Notes: generated by a model not told the origin, from the letters alone. Shown: positions 1 to 8,387, counted from the stretch's first letter. The stretch: 48,780 nucleotides of DNA from Aquabacterium sp. A7-Y (GCF_026153205.1 NZ_JAPFBW010000044.1:1-48780); one strand, 5' to 3'. Made by a program: numbers and translations.

Positions 1-1
1 G

Positions 2-538
2 GAGCACCGCTTCGACGTGCTGATCGGCGGCGCCCGCCGCGACGAGGAAAAAGCCCGCGCCAAGGAACGCATCTTCTCGCACCGCGACAGCTTCGGCCAA
101 TGGCAGCCCAAGGAGCAGCGTCCCGAGCTGTGGACCCTCTTCAACACGCGCATCAAGCCGGGCGAGCACATGCGTGCCTTCCCGATCAGCAACTGGACCG
201 AACTCGACGTCTGGCTCTACATCGCCCGCGAGAACATCCCGCTGCCGCACATCTACTACACGCACCAGCGCGAGGTGATCCGCCGCAAGGGCCTGCTGGT
301 GCCGCTGACCGACGTGACGCCGGTGCAGCCGGGCGAGACGGTCGAGACCGCGCAGGTGCGCTTCCGCACCGTGGGCGACATGACCTGCACCTGCCCGGTG
401 GAGAGCCCGGCCGCAACCCCGGCCGAGATCGTCGCCGAGACGCTCACCGTGACTGTCAGTGAGCGGGGCGCCACGCGCATGGACGACCGCACCTCGGACG
501 CTTCGATGGAGCGCCGCAAGAAAGAAGGATATTTCTGA
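2..538 (+). CDS. cysD: Sulfate adenylyltransferase subunit 2, CysD (C-terminal part)
   Basis: Partial gene; the start lies left of the window. CysD is the small, ATP-pyrophosphatase-type subunit of ATP sulfurylase, which with CysN makes adenosine 5'-phosphosulfate from ATP and sulfate in cytoplasmic sulfate assimilation. The visible part has the family's GGARRDEEKARAKER stretch followed by the RPELW segment and the C-terminal region ending in RRKKEGYF, typical of CysD ends. The open frame runs from base 2, so an in-frame GTG at 17 is internal, not a start. The stop codon overlaps the cysN start (TGATG at 536-540), which indicates translational coupling of the two subunits. Family membership is clear; only the length and the N-terminal ATP-binding motif cannot be seen. 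Confidence 0.95.
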   Translation, partial: EHRFDVLIGGARRDEEKARAKERIFSHRDSFGQWQPKEQRPELWTLFNTRIKPGEHMRAFPISNWTELDVWLYIARENIPLPHIYYTHQREVIRRKGLLVPLTDVTPVQPGETVETAQVRFRTVGDMTCTCPVESPAATPAEIVAETLTVTVSERGATRMDDRTSDASMERRKKEGYF

Positions 539-1842
539 TGTCTGCCGCAGTACAAACCACTCCCCAGGCGGCGCAGCAGGCCGACCACCGCGCCCTGCGT
601 TTCCTCACCGCCGGCAGCGTGGACGACGGCAAGAGCACGCTGATCGGCCGCCTGCTGTTCGACAGCCGCGCCATCCTGGCCGACCAGCTCGACACGCTGG
701 AGAAGCGCGCCGCCGGCCAGCCCATCGACCTGTCGCTGCTGACCGACGGCCTGGAGGCCGAACGTGAACAGGGCATCACGATCGACGTGGCCTACCGCTA
801 CTTCGCGACCAAGACGCGCAAGTTCATCATCGCCGACGCCCCCGGTCACGAGCAGTACACCCGCAACATGGTGACGGCGGCCGCCGGCAGCGATGCCGCC
901 GTCGTGCTGGTCGACATCACCAAGCTCGACACCGCCGCGCAGCCGGTGGCGCTGCTGGCGCAGACGCGCCGTCACGCGCTGCTGGCCCACCTGCTGCGCG
1001 TGCCCAGCATCGTCTTCGCGGTCAACAAGCTCGACGCCGTCGAGCAGCCCGGCCCCGCCTTCGAGGCGGTGCGCGAGGCCTTGGTGGGCTTTTGCGCACA
1101 GGCGGGCATCCAGGTCGCCGGCATCATCCCGGTGTCTGCGCTGCGCGGCGACAACGTCACCGCCCCGCTCGACGCCGACTGGTACGACGGCCCCTCGCTG
1201 CTGCAGCTGCTCGAATCGCTGCCCACCACCCAGGAGCGCAAGACCGGCAACCTGCTGCTGCCCGTGCAGTACGTGGCGCGCGAAGGCGAAGGCACCGGCA
1301 ACCAGCCGCGCACGCTGTGGGGCCGCATAGCCCACGGCAGCGTGAAGGCCGGCGACACCGTGCAGCTGTTCCCGAGCGGACAGATCGCCACGGTCGCCGA
1401 GGTGCGCCGGGCCGGCGAAGTGGTCGCCAGCTGCGAAGCCGGCGAATCGGCCGGCATCGTGCTGGACCGCCAGATCGACGTCTCGCGCGGCGACTGGATC
1501 GCCACGCCGCAGTCGGTCAAGGAAAGCAACCGCTTCTCGGCCACGCTGGCCTGGCTCGACACCGAGCCGGCCGTGGTGGGCCGCAAGTACTGGGTGCGCC
1601 ACGGCAACCGCTGGGTGCAGGCGCGCATCGCCAGCATCGAAAGCCGGCTCGACATCCACACGCTGTCGGCCACCGACACGCACGAGCTCGCGGTCAACGA
1701 CATCGGCAAGGTCGTCGTCGAAACCCAGCAGCCGCTGCCGGTCGAGGCCTACCAGGAGAACCGGGTCGGTGGCTCGCTGATCATCGTCGACCCGAGCAGC
1801 AACCGCACCAGCGGCGCGCTGCTGGTAAGCTCGGCGCTCTGA
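538..1842 (+). CDS. cysN: Sulfate adenylyltransferase subunit 1, CysN (GTPase)
   Basis: 434-aa GTPase subunit that couples GTP hydrolysis to APS formation by CysD. Visible motifs: P-loop GSVDDGKS at residues 26-33, the G3 motif DAPGHE at 100-105 and the G4 motif NKLD at 163-166. The C-terminal half has the EF-Tu-like beta-barrel domains. The length fits a stand-alone CysN, so there is no fused APS kinase (CysC) domain as in CysNC proteins. The start overlaps the cysD stop, so the two subunits are probably made in step. cobA follows after 31 bp. The sulfate-reducing steps (CysH, CysI) are not in the window; they may lie to the left. Confidence 0.96.
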   Translation: MSAAVQTTPQAAQQADHRALRFLTAGSVDDGKSTLIGRLLFDSRAILADQLDTLEKRAAGQPIDLSLLTDGLEAEREQGITIDVAYRYFATKTRKFIIADAPGHEQYTRNMVTAAAGSDAAVVLVDITKLDTAAQPVALLAQTRRHALLAHLLRVPSIVFAVNKLDAVEQPGPAFEAVREALVGFCAQAGIQVAGIIPVSALRGDNVTAPLDADWYDGPSLLQLLESLPTTQERKTGNLLLPVQYVAREGEGTGNQPRTLWGRIAHGSVKAGDTVQLFPSGQIATVAEVRRAGEVVASCEAGESAGIVLDRQIDVSRGDWIATPQSVKESNRFSATLAWLDTEPAVVGRKYWVRHGNRWVQARIASIESRLDIHTLSATDTHELAVNDIGKVVVETQQPLPVEAYQENRVGGSLIIVDPSSNRTSGALLVSSAL

Positions 1843-1873
1843 GCCGCCAGGGCGGTCTGCAAAGGAGCAGGGC

Positions 1874-2662
1874 ATGGGCAAGGTCGCGTTCATCGGTGCC
1901 GGGCCGGGGGCAGCCGACCTCATCACGCTGCGCGGCGCGCGCCTGCTGGCGCAGGCCGACGTGGTGCTGTTCGACGCCCTGACCGACCCGGCCCTGCGCG
2001 AGCTGGCCCCAGGCGCGTGCTGGCTGCATGTCGGCAAGCGCGGTTATTCCGACAGCACCGGCCAGGCGGCCATCAACGCCCTGCTGGTTCGCCATGCGCG
2101 CGAGGTCGCCCTGGTGGTGCGCCTCAAGGGCGGCGATCCCAGCGTATTCGGCCGGCTGGAAGAGGAACTCGAAGCAGTCGCCGCCGCCGGCCTCGAGGCC
2201 GAAGTGGTGCCCGGCGTCACGGCGGCCCTCGCGGCTGCCGCCGGCTCGCAGCGCCCGCTGACCCGACGCGGCAGCGGCCGCAGCGTCAGCTTCGCCACCG
2301 CCATGACACGCAGCGGCGAGCTGCATGCCAGCCGCAGCGCCGACACCGAAGTGTTTTACATGGCCGGCAAGCAGCTGGCCGCGCTGTCGCGCCGCTTGCG
2401 TGAGGCCGGCTGGGCCGCCGACACCGCGGTCAGCGTGGTCTCGCGCGCGGGCTGGCCCGACCAGCTGCAAAGCGATCACAGCGTCGCCACCCTGCCCGAG
2501 GCCAGCGTGCTGCATGTCGGCCGGCCCACGGTGGTGATCGTCGGCGCCGGGGCCCGCGCGGTGCCGCCAGCGCCGGAACATGGTCCCGACACGCCGGCCG
2601 AAGAGGCCGCCTGCGACGTCATGAGACACCAAGGCGACCCCGTGAAATCCCTCAAGCTTTAA
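1874..2662 (+). CDS. cobA: Uroporphyrinogen-III C-methyltransferase (siroheme synthesis)
   Basis: 262-aa SAM-dependent tetrapyrrole methylase that converts uroporphyrinogen III to precorrin-2, the precursor of siroheme, the sulfite reductase cofactor. It shows the N-terminal GAGPGAADLIT motif, the VRLKGGDPSVFGR motif near residue 80 and VVPGVTAA further on, all hallmarks of SUMT enzymes. It is a methylase only: there is no dehydrogenase/ferrochelatase part as in CysG. An AAGGAG Shine-Dalgarno sequence lies just upstream of the ATG. Its place 31 bp after cysN says its main role is siroheme supply for assimilatory sulfite reduction, so it probably belongs to the cys operon. Confidence 0.94.
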   Translation: MGKVAFIGAGPGAADLITLRGARLLAQADVVLFDALTDPALRELAPGACWLHVGKRGYSDSTGQAAINALLVRHAREVALVVRLKGGDPSVFGRLEEELEAVAAAGLEAEVVPGVTAALAAAAGSQRPLTRRGSGRSVSFATAMTRSGELHASRSADTEVFYMAGKQLAALSRRLREAGWAADTAVSVVSRAGWPDQLQSDHSVATLPEASVLHVGRPTVVIVGAGARAVPPAPEHGPDTPAEEAACDVMRHQGDPVKSLKL

Positions 2663-2782
2663 AATCGCCGGCTTGCTCGGGCGAATGAACGGCGACCGGC
2701 CCAGCCGGCGGCCGCACCGCCTGCGCCCAAGACGCCCCCGAAGGGCGCCGGCAACCCACTGTCAACCACAGACGAGACCCGT

Positions 2783-3106
2783 ATGACCCACGTAGTGACC
2801 GAGGCCTGCATCCGCTGCAAGTACACCGATTGTGTGGACGTGTGCCCGGTGGACTGTTTCCGGGAGGGCCCCAACTTCCTGGCGATCGACCCGGACGAGT
2901 GCATCGACTGCGCGGTGTGCATCCCCGAGTGCCCCGTCAACGCCATCCTTCCCGAAGAAGACGTCCCCGGCGACCAGCAGCACTTCATCAAGCTCAACGC
3001 CGACCTGTCCAAGCAGTGGCCCAGCATCACCAAACGCAAGGCCGCTCTGCCTGACGCCGAGGAGTGGAAGGACAAGACCGGCAAGCTGCCGGAACTGCAG
3101 CGCTGA
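2783..3106 (+). CDS. fdxA: 7Fe ferredoxin FdxA
   Basis: 107-aa soluble electron carrier binding one 3Fe-4S and one 4Fe-4S cluster. The N-terminal half has cysteines at 9, 17, 21, 40, 43, 46 and 50, the arrangement of FdxA-type seven-iron ferredoxins; C12 and C25 are extra. The acidic C-terminal extension (residues 55-107) is the usual one for this family. The preceding 120 bp carries no gene. A ferredoxin-NADP reductase gene starts 21 bp after the stop, so the two probably form one transcript and one redox pair. No strong Shine-Dalgarno sequence is seen, but the conserved [10 protein letters not shown] start fixes the N-terminus. Confidence 0.95.
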   Translation: MTHVVTEACIRCKYTDCVDVCPVDCFREGPNFLAIDPDECIDCAVCIPECPVNAILPEEDVPGDQQHFIKLNADLSKQWPSITKRKAALPDAEEWKDKTGKLPELQR

Positions 3107-3127
3107 TCGAAGGCCGGGGCACCCGCG

Positions 3128-4246
3128 ATGGCGACGCCTGAGGATGCTGCCCTGCCCGTCGCCGCGGCCAGCGCCGCCGGCGCGCCACAGGGCGACCCGG
3201 TCGAGACCGACGCCGTCATCGTGGGCGCCGGCCCGGTGGGCCTGTTTCAGGTCTTCGAACTGGGCTTGCTGGAGATCAAGGCCCATGTCATCGACTCGCT
3301 GGGCTACCCCGGCGGGCAGTGCATCGAGCTCTACCCCGACAAGCCCATCTACGACATTCCGGCGCTGGCCCGCTGCACCGGCAAGGAGCTGACCGAGCGC
3401 CTGCTCGAGCAGATCGAGCCCTTCGGCGCCACCTTCCATCTGGGGCAGGAAGTCACCGGGCTGAACCGGCGCGAGGACGGACGCTTCGACATCGAGACCT
3501 CGCGTGGCAGCCGCTTCGTCAGCAAGACGGTGTTCATCGCGGCCGGCGTCGGCGCTTTTCAGCCGCGCACGCTGAAAGTCGAAGGCATCGAGCGCCATGA
3601 GGGCTCCCAGCTCTTCTACCGGGTCAGGAACCCGGCGCAGTTCGCCGGCAAGCACCTGGTGATCATCGGCGGCGGCGACTCGGCGCTGGACTGGGCGCTG
3701 ACCTTCGCGCAGGACGGGCCGCACCGCGCCGCCAGCGTCATCCTGATCCACCGGCGCGACGACTTCCGCGCCGCGCCCGCCTCGGTCTCGCGCATGCGAG
3801 CCTTGTGCGAGGCGCACGAGATGCAGCTGATCATCGGCCAGGCCACCGGCCTGCAGGAGCAGGACGGGCGGCTCACAGGACTCAAGATCACCGGCAGTGA
3901 CGGTGTCACCCGCCTCGTGCCGCTGGACATGCTGCTGGTGTTTTTCGGGCTCAGCCCCAAGCTCGGGCCGATCGCCCAGTGGGGCCTGGCCTTGGAGCGC
4001 CGCCAGCTGGTGGTGGACACCGAGAAGTTCGAGACCAGCGTGCCGGGCATCTTCGGTGTCGGCGACATCAACACCTACCCTGGCAAGAAGAAGCTGATCC
4101 TCTCGGGCTTCCACGAGGCCGCGCTGGCCGCCTTCGGCGCCGCGCCCTATGTCTTCCCGGACCGGCGCGTGCAGCTGCAGTACACGACCACCAGCCCGAA
4201 GCTGCACAAGGTGCTGGGCGTCGAGACCCCGGTCTTCGACGATTGA
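3128..4246 (+). CDS. Ferredoxin--NADP reductase, thioredoxin-reductase-like (YumC type)
   Basis: 372-aa flavoprotein with two dinucleotide-binding folds: GAGPVG at residues 33-38 for FAD and GGGDSA at 181-186 for NAD(P)H. The stretch [20 protein letters not shown] and the C-terminal [21 protein letters not shown] are typical of the thioredoxin-reductase-like ferredoxin-NADP reductases of Bacillus and green sulfur bacteria. The CxxC redox pair of true thioredoxin reductases is absent, which supports the ferredoxin reductase call. An N-terminal extension of about 25 Ala-rich residues precedes the fold, so an internal start is possible. It lies 21 bp after fdxA, its likely partner, and close to the sulfur assimilation genes; supply of electrons to sulfite reductase is an inference only. 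Confidence 0.9.
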   Translation: MATPEDAALPVAAASAAGAPQGDPVETDAVIVGAGPVGLFQVFELGLLEIKAHVIDSLGYPGGQCIELYPDKPIYDIPALARCTGKELTERLLEQIEPFGATFHLGQEVTGLNRREDGRFDIETSRGSRFVSKTVFIAAGVGAFQPRTLKVEGIERHEGSQLFYRVRNPAQFAGKHLVIIGGGDSALDWALTFAQDGPHRAASVILIHRRDDFRAAPASVSRMRALCEAHEMQLIIGQATGLQEQDGRLTGLKITGSDGVTRLVPLDMLLVFFGLSPKLGPIAQWGLALERRQLVVDTEKFETSVPGIFGVGDINTYPGKKKLILSGFHEAALAAFGAAPYVFPDRRVQLQYTTTSPKLHKVLGVETPVFDD

Positions 4247-4315
4247 AGCTCAAAGCTCGGGGAAATCCCGACTGAGAGAACCACGAGCTGCCAGGCAAGA
4301 CAGGTTCACCCCCCC

Positions 4316-4339
4316 AGCCCGCCGAGAGCGGGCTTTTTT
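4316..4339 (+). terminator. Rho-independent terminator after the reductase gene
   Basis: A perfect 7-bp stem (AGCCCGC / GCGGGCT) with a 5-nt loop is followed directly by a run of T. It sits 70 bp after the reductase stop codon and separates the fdxA-reductase transcript from the riboswitch unit. Confidence 0.9.
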
Positions 4340-4386
4340 GCCTTCAGGCGTGGCAGGATGTGCGGCACCACGACGATAATCCGCGC

Positions 4387-4417
4387 TGCGCCGGCCGCCT
4401 CACTAGCGGCCGGCGCA
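4387..4417. repeat. Perfect 11-bp inverted repeat upstream of the TPP riboswitch
   Basis: TGCGCCGGCCG and its exact reverse complement are separated by 9 nt (4398-4406). No T-run follows, so it is not a standard terminator. A weak -10-like GATAAT lies at 4375-4380 without a convincing -35; if that promoter were real, the repeat would fold at the very 5' end of the leader. It could also be an operator. Function unknown. Confidence 0.5.
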
Positions 4418-4420
4418 CTT

Positions 4421-4516
4421 TGCTGGGGGTGTTGGGCCTTCGCCTGCGGGCGAACGAGGGTCCGACTGAGAGAGACCCTTCGAACCTGATTGAGGTAATC
4501 CTCGCGCAGGGAAGCT
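4421..4516 (+). promoter_or_regulatory. TPP (THI-box) riboswitch
   Basis: The leader contains the conserved core of the thiamine pyrophosphate aptamer: GGGGGTGTT near 4425, CTGAGAGAGACCC near 4465-4478, GAACCTGATT near 4482 and GCGCAGGGAAGC near 4504-4515. The P3 stem can be drawn (TTGGGCC at about 4432-4438 with GGTCCGA at about 4459-4465) and carries an extended P3a hairpin. In this class TPP binding normally represses the downstream gene, in proteobacteria often by masking the ribosome binding site. The gene it precedes, 70 bp on, is a TonB-dependent receptor, so that receptor is expected to be made when thiamine is scarce. The aptamer is seen directly; the mode of control is inferred. Confidence 0.93.
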
Positions 4517-4586
4517 GTCTGCACGCGGCCTGAGTGACACCCGGGCGTCTGCCGACGCCGCCCTGCCATCGAACAAGGACTGCACG

Positions 4587-6782
4587 ATGGCATCCCAACC
4601 AAGACCGACCTACCGCCTCAGCCCCGTGGCGCTCGTCTGCCTGCTCGGCCCTGCGGCCGCCCTGGCCCAGGAGAGCACGCCGGGCCAGACCGAGTTGCCC
4701 GGCGTCACGGTGCGCGGCCAGGCACCCACCTCGCGCTCCGGCGTCGCGGGGTTCGGCGACGTTCCGCTGGTTCGCACGCCGCTGCAGGCGAGGACGGTGC
4801 CGCTGGACGAGCTGAAGGACCGCGGCCTGACCCGCCTGTCCGACCTGACCCAGCTCGATGCGAGCGTCAGCGACTCGTACAACTCCGAGGGCTACTGGGA
4901 CTATCTGAGCGTGCGCGGCTTCGTCCTGGACAACCGCTACAACTACCGCCGCGACGGCCTGCCCATCAGCGGTGAGACCTCGATCCCGCTGCAGAACAAG
5001 GCCGCGATCGAGCTGCTCAAGGGCACCAGCGGCATCCAGGCCGGCACCAGCGCCCCGGGCGGCCTGGTCAACTATGTCGTCAAGCGGCCCGAGGGGCGCG
5101 TGCGCAGCATCGAGCTCGGGTATGAAAGTCCCGGCACCGTTGGCGTCGCGGCCGACGTCGGCGAGCGTTTCGGCGACAGCCAGCGCTTCGGCCTGCGCGT
5201 CAATGCCGCCTTCGAGCGCCTGGACAGCCACCTGCACGACGACCAGGGCCACCGCAAGTTGCTGGCGGTGGCCGGCGACTGGCGCCTCACCCCCGACACC
5301 GTGCTCGAAGCCGAGTTCGAGACCAGCAAACGCAGCCAGCCGAGCCAGCCGGGGTTCAGCCTGCTGGGCGACCGGCTGCCCGAGCCGGTGAACCCGCGCA
5401 TCAACCTGAACAACCAGCCGTGGACGCAGCCGGTGATCATGGAGGGCAACACTGGGTCGCTGCGCTTGCAGCATCGATTCAGTCCGCAATGGCGCTTCAC
5501 CGCGCACTATGGCGTGCAGCGGCTGGAGACGGACGACCGGCTCGCGTACGCCTTCGGATGCACCAGTGAGGTCGTGTGGCACCGCTACTGCTCCGATGGC
5601 AGCTTCGATCTCTATGAGTTCATCAGCGACAACGAAGTGCGGCGCACCGATGCATTGAACTTGTTTACCGACGGTCGCTTCACGACCGGTCCGCTGAAGC
5701 ATGAACTGGCGACCGGCGTGCTGCTGACTCGCTTCAAGGCCCGCTTCGAACCGCAGATCTATACCCCATCGCGTGATCCGGCGGCACCAGACGACCCGGA
5801 CATCATCGGCAAGGGCACCGTCGACGGCAACACCATGGTGCTGCCCTCCAACGGCGCGACCTCCCCTAACACCAACCGCACGGAGCGCTCAACCGAGTTC
5901 TACGCCCGCGATGCCATTCAGCTCTCGCCCCAGTGGAGCGCATGGCTGGGCCTCCGGCACACGCGTATCCACCGCGAGAGTATCGGCACCGACGGGTCGA
6001 ACCCCACGGACTACAAGCAGTCCTTTACGACTCCTTGGGCAGCCCTCAGCTACGAGTTCCTGCCGCACCATTTCGGTTATGTCAGCTGGGGCCGCGGCGT
6101 TGAGTCCAAGGTGGTACCGAATCGAACAGACCGCTACACCAACCCGGGGCAGTCGCTTCCTCCGATGAAGAGCCGGCAAGTCGAAGTGGGGTTCAAAGCC
6201 AGCACGCCCGGTTTCGACTGGGGAGTGAACCTGTTCGATATCGACCGCCCCCGCACCGCGTGCATCGAAGAAGAGGGAGGCTGCGCCGAACGCTTCGACG
6301 GCAGCGACCGCCATCGCGGGCTGGAAGCCACCGCCGGTTTGCGCTGGCGTCAGTGGCAATTCGACGGCAGCCTGATGCTGCTCGACGCGGAGATCCAGGG
6401 CAGCCAGACAGCCAGACTGAACGGCCGCGAACCGATCAATGTGCCGAAGCGGACCTTCAAGGCCCAGGCGCGCTACCGAGTGCCCGGCGTCAATGGCCTG
6501 AGCCTGCTGGCTAGCCTTACCCACGAAGGCAAGCGGCTGGCTGCCGACGATCGGGTTCCGGAGGACCTCCCCGAGATTCACCTCCCCAGCTGGACCCGCT
6601 ACGACCTCGGCCTGGTGCACGAGCAGAAGTGGCAGGGCCAGCAGCTGCGCTGGCGCGCCGGCATCCAGAACGTGACGGACAAGAAGGCCTGGCGCGAGTC
6701 GCCCTTCATGTTCGATCACGTCTACCTCTACCCGATGGCGCCCCGGACGTTTTTTGTTTCGCTGCAAACTGACTTGCAGTGA
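4587..6782 (+). CDS. TonB-dependent receptor under TPP riboswitch; candidate thiamine or precursor transporter
   Basis: 731-aa outer-membrane receptor. A signal peptide is visible (hydrophobic core ALVCLLGPAAALA, cleavage near residue 28), then a plug domain with SVRGF and GGLVNYVVKRP segments of the FhuA/siderophore-receptor type, then a beta-barrel to the C-terminus. The start is set by an AAGGA sequence 8 nt upstream of the ATG. By sequence alone it would be called a siderophore receptor, but the TPP riboswitch in its leader points to uptake of thiamine, thiamine phosphates or a pyrimidine/thiazole precursor. It stands alone: no thiamine synthesis or inner-membrane transporter gene is adjacent. 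The protein ends in DLQ rather than the usual aromatic residue, slightly unusual for an outer-membrane protein. Its last codons overlap the promoter of the tRNA genes. Confidence 0.85.
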   Translation: MASQPRPTYRLSPVALVCLLGPAAALAQESTPGQTELPGVTVRGQAPTSRSGVAGFGDVPLVRTPLQARTVPLDELKDRGLTRLSDLTQLDASVSDSYNSEGYWDYLSVRGFVLDNRYNYRRDGLPISGETSIPLQNKAAIELLKGTSGIQAGTSAPGGLVNYVVKRPEGRVRSIELGYESPGTVGVAADVGERFGDSQRFGLRVNAAFERLDSHLHDDQGHRKLLAVAGDWRLTPDTVLEAEFETSKRSQPSQPGFSLLGDRLPEPVNPRINLNNQPWTQPVIMEGNTGSLRLQHRFSPQWRFTAHYGVQRLETDDRLAYAFGCTSEVVWHRYCSDGSFDLYEFISDNEVRRTDALNLFTDGRFTTGPLKHELATGVLLTRFKARFEPQIYTPSRDPAAPDDPDIIGKGTVDGNTMVLPSNGATSPNTNRTERSTEFYARDAIQLSPQWSAWLGLRHTRIHRESIGTDGSNPTDYKQSFTTPWAALSYEFLPHHFGYVSWGRGVESKVVPNRTDRYTNPGQSLPPMKSRQVEVGFKASTPGFDWGVNLFDIDRPRTACIEEEGGCAERFDGSDRHRGLEATAGLRWRQWQFDGSLMLLDAEIQGSQTARLNGREPINVPKRTFKAQARYRVPGVNGLSLLASLTHEGKRLAADDRVPEDLPEIHLPSWTRYDLGLVHEQKWQGQQLRWRAGIQNVTDKKAWRESPFMFDHVYLYPMAPRTFFVSLQTDLQ

Positions 6783-6803
6783 TGAAAACATTCTGTCTAT
6801 AAT
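6774..6803 (+). promoter_or_regulatory. Sigma-70 promoter of the tRNA-Asn genes
   Basis: TTGCAG at 6774-6779 and a perfect TATAAT at 6798-6803, 18 bp apart, lie 12 bp before the first tRNA-Asn. The -35 box is inside the last codons of the TonB receptor gene. This is the best vegetative promoter match in the window. Confidence 0.8.
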
Positions 6804-6815
6804 CTCGGACTCGAT

Positions 6816-6891
6816 TCCCCGATAGCTCAGTCGGTAGAGCGCCGGACTGTTAATCCGTAGGTCCCTGGTTCGAGCCCAGGTCGGGGAGCCA
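6816..6891 (+). tRNA. tRNA-Asn (anticodon GTT), copy 1
   Basis: 76 nt including an encoded CCA end. The acceptor stem TCCCCGA pairs with TCGGGGA; the D-arm, the T-arm (GGTTCGAGCCC) and the anticodon loop CTGTTAA (anticodon at 6849-6851) are all clear. The first pair of the anticodon stem is a C-U mismatch. The sequence is identical to the copy at 7034. Confidence 0.98.
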
Positions 6892-7033
6892 AACATCGAG
6901 AGCCTTGCCAGCCGAAGGCAGGGCTCCAGCACAGGCCTTGCGGCCGCTTCTAACTCAAGCGATCCGCAGGGCTTTTTCTCTCCTGGGGCGGTAGAGCGAG
7001 AGAAAGAGCACAGAGCCGGGATTCACGCCTCCT

Positions 7034-7109
7034 TCCCCGATAGCTCAGTCGGTAGAGCGCCGGACTGTTAATCCGTAGGTCCCTGGTTCGAGCCCAGGTC
7101 GGGGAGCCA
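7034..7109 (+). tRNA. tRNA-Asn (anticodon GTT), copy 2
   Basis: 76 nt, identical base for base to the copy at 6816-6891, with an encoded CCA. The 142-bp spacer between the copies has no gene; it holds an 8-bp inverted repeat (TTTCTCTC / GAGAGAAA). The flanking sequences differ, so this is an old duplication limited to the tRNA or kept identical by gene conversion. Both are probably transcribed from the promoter at 6774 and stopped at 7156. Confidence 0.98.
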
Positions 7110-7117
7110 AGAACAGC

Positions 7118-8386
7118 TTGGTAAAAAGGCCTCGCAGCGATGCGAGGCCTTTTTACTGGCCGGGCCGGATCCACATCCCTCTGCTGCGAGCAGAGGCTGA
7201 TCCGGCGTACCATGATGCGAACGAGCGAGCCGCGACTCGGACCGCGGCCACGCCACCGCATCAAGGCCACCTCCCTACGGACACGATCAAGCTCCTGCTC
7301 GCCGGCGACGTGATGACCGGCCGCGGCATCGACCAAGTGATGCCCGAGCCGGTGTCGCCCGAACTGTACGAACCCTGGGTGCTCGATGCACGCGGCTATG
7401 TGCGGCTGGCCGAGCGGGCCAACGGGCCGATCGCCGCACCGATGAGGCCTCAAGACCCCTGGGGCGATGCCTTGGCCGAGATCGAAGGCCTCGCCCCCGA
7501 CCTGCGTATCGTCAACCTCGAAACGGCGATCACCGTATCCGGTACGCCGTGGGCAGGCAAGCGCATCCACTACCGCATGAATCCCGCACACATCGCTTGC
7601 TTGTCAGCCGCAGGCATCGACGCATGCGCCTTGGCGAACAACCATGTGCTCGACTGGAGTGCCGAAGGATTGAAGGACACCTTGCAGACGCTGCAGGCGG
7701 CCGGCATCGCAAGCGCCGGCGCCGGACTGGACGCGCTGCAGGCCCGGGCCCCTGCCGTCCTGCCGCTGCCCCATGGCGAGCGCCTCCTGATGTTCGCCTT
7801 CGCCACACCCAGCAGCGGCGTAGCGCCCGAGTGGGAAGCCACGGCCGAGCGCCCCGGCATCGCCTTGTTGCCGCAGTTGAATGAAAGCGACGCACAAGGC
7901 GTCCGTGCCTGCGTGGAGCGCCATCGCCGCCGAAACGACCGTGTGCTGGTGTCGCTGCACTGGGGCGAGAACTGGGTCGAGGACCTCCCCGAACTGCACC
8001 GCGGCTTCGCACACCGGCTCATCGATCTTGGCGCCGCGGACGTGGTGCATGGGCACTCGTCGCACCATCCGCTGCCGATCGAAGTGCACGCCGGCAAGCT
8101 GATCCTCTACGGCTGCGGTGACCTGATCAACGACTACGAAGGCATCGCCCCGCGCGGCCGGCTGCGCTCGGACGTCGGCTGCCTGTATGCCGCGACGCTG
8201 TCGGGCGCAGACGGCCGCGTGCAGGGGCTGGAGATCCTGCCGTTCGAGCTGCGCCGCTTCCGGCTGAGGCAGCCGACGGCCGAGACGCTGCAGTGGCTGC
8301 ACCAGCTGCTGGCGCCCGGCTGCCGGGCCCTCGGCACCCGTCTGGAAACGGCTTCGCAGACGCGCTGGCGTCTCCTGTGGCGCTGA
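7118..8386 (+). CDS. CapA-family metallophosphatase-like protein (start uncertain)
   Basis: CapA/PgsA-like protein of the calcineurin-type metallophosphoesterase fold, a family linked to poly-gamma-glutamate or capsule production. Motifs in order: LLLAGDVMTGRGID near residue 60, NLETAIT, NNHVLDWSAEGL, SLHWGENW, then HGHSSHHPLPIEV and YGCGDLINDYEG near the end. The domain starts at about 7289. The only in-frame ATG, GTG or TTG before it is a TTG at 7118, which lies just after the tRNA 3' end and inside the terminator hairpin. A start there is hard to believe, so the true start may be a rare codon or the 5' end may carry a frameshift; an ATGATG at 7212 is out of frame. No signal peptide is seen. 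DUF2784 follows at once. Capsule function is not supported by neighbours. Confidence 0.8.
   Translation: MVKRPRSDARPFYWPGRIHIPLLRAEADPAYHDANERAATRTAATPPHQGHLPTDTIKLLLAGDVMTGRGIDQVMPEPVSPELYEPWVLDARGYVRLAERANGPIAAPMRPQDPWGDALAEIEGLAPDLRIVNLETAITVSGTPWAGKRIHYRMNPAHIACLSAAGIDACALANNHVLDWSAEGLKDTLQTLQAAGIASAGAGLDALQARAPAVLPLPHGERLLMFAFATPSSGVAPEWEATAERPGIALLPQLNESDAQGVRACVERHRRRNDRVLVSLHWGENWVEDLPELHRGFAHRLIDLGAADVVHGHSSHHPLPIEVHAGKLILYGCGDLINDYEGIAPRGRLRSDVGCLYAATLSGADGRVQGLEILPFELRRFRLRQPTAETLQWLHQLLAPGCRALGTRLETASQTRWRLLWR
7121..7156. terminator. Bidirectional terminator after tRNA-Asn copy 2
   Basis: A perfect 16-bp inverted repeat with a GCGA tetraloop (arms 7121-7136 and 7141-7156) has an A-run on the 5' arm and a T-run on the 3' arm. 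It ends the tRNA transcript and, by symmetry, could work on either strand. Confidence 0.93.
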
Positions 8387-8387
8387 G

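Noticed and set aside
256-2037. 593-aa open frame on the minus strand
   Set aside because: Antisense to cysD, cysN and the cobA start, which have unmistakable motifs; the translation shows no family features.
4351-4366. Possible sigma-54 promoter (TGGCAG then TGC) before the riboswitch
   Set aside because: The GG to GC spacing is 10 instead of 12 and the downstream element is poor.
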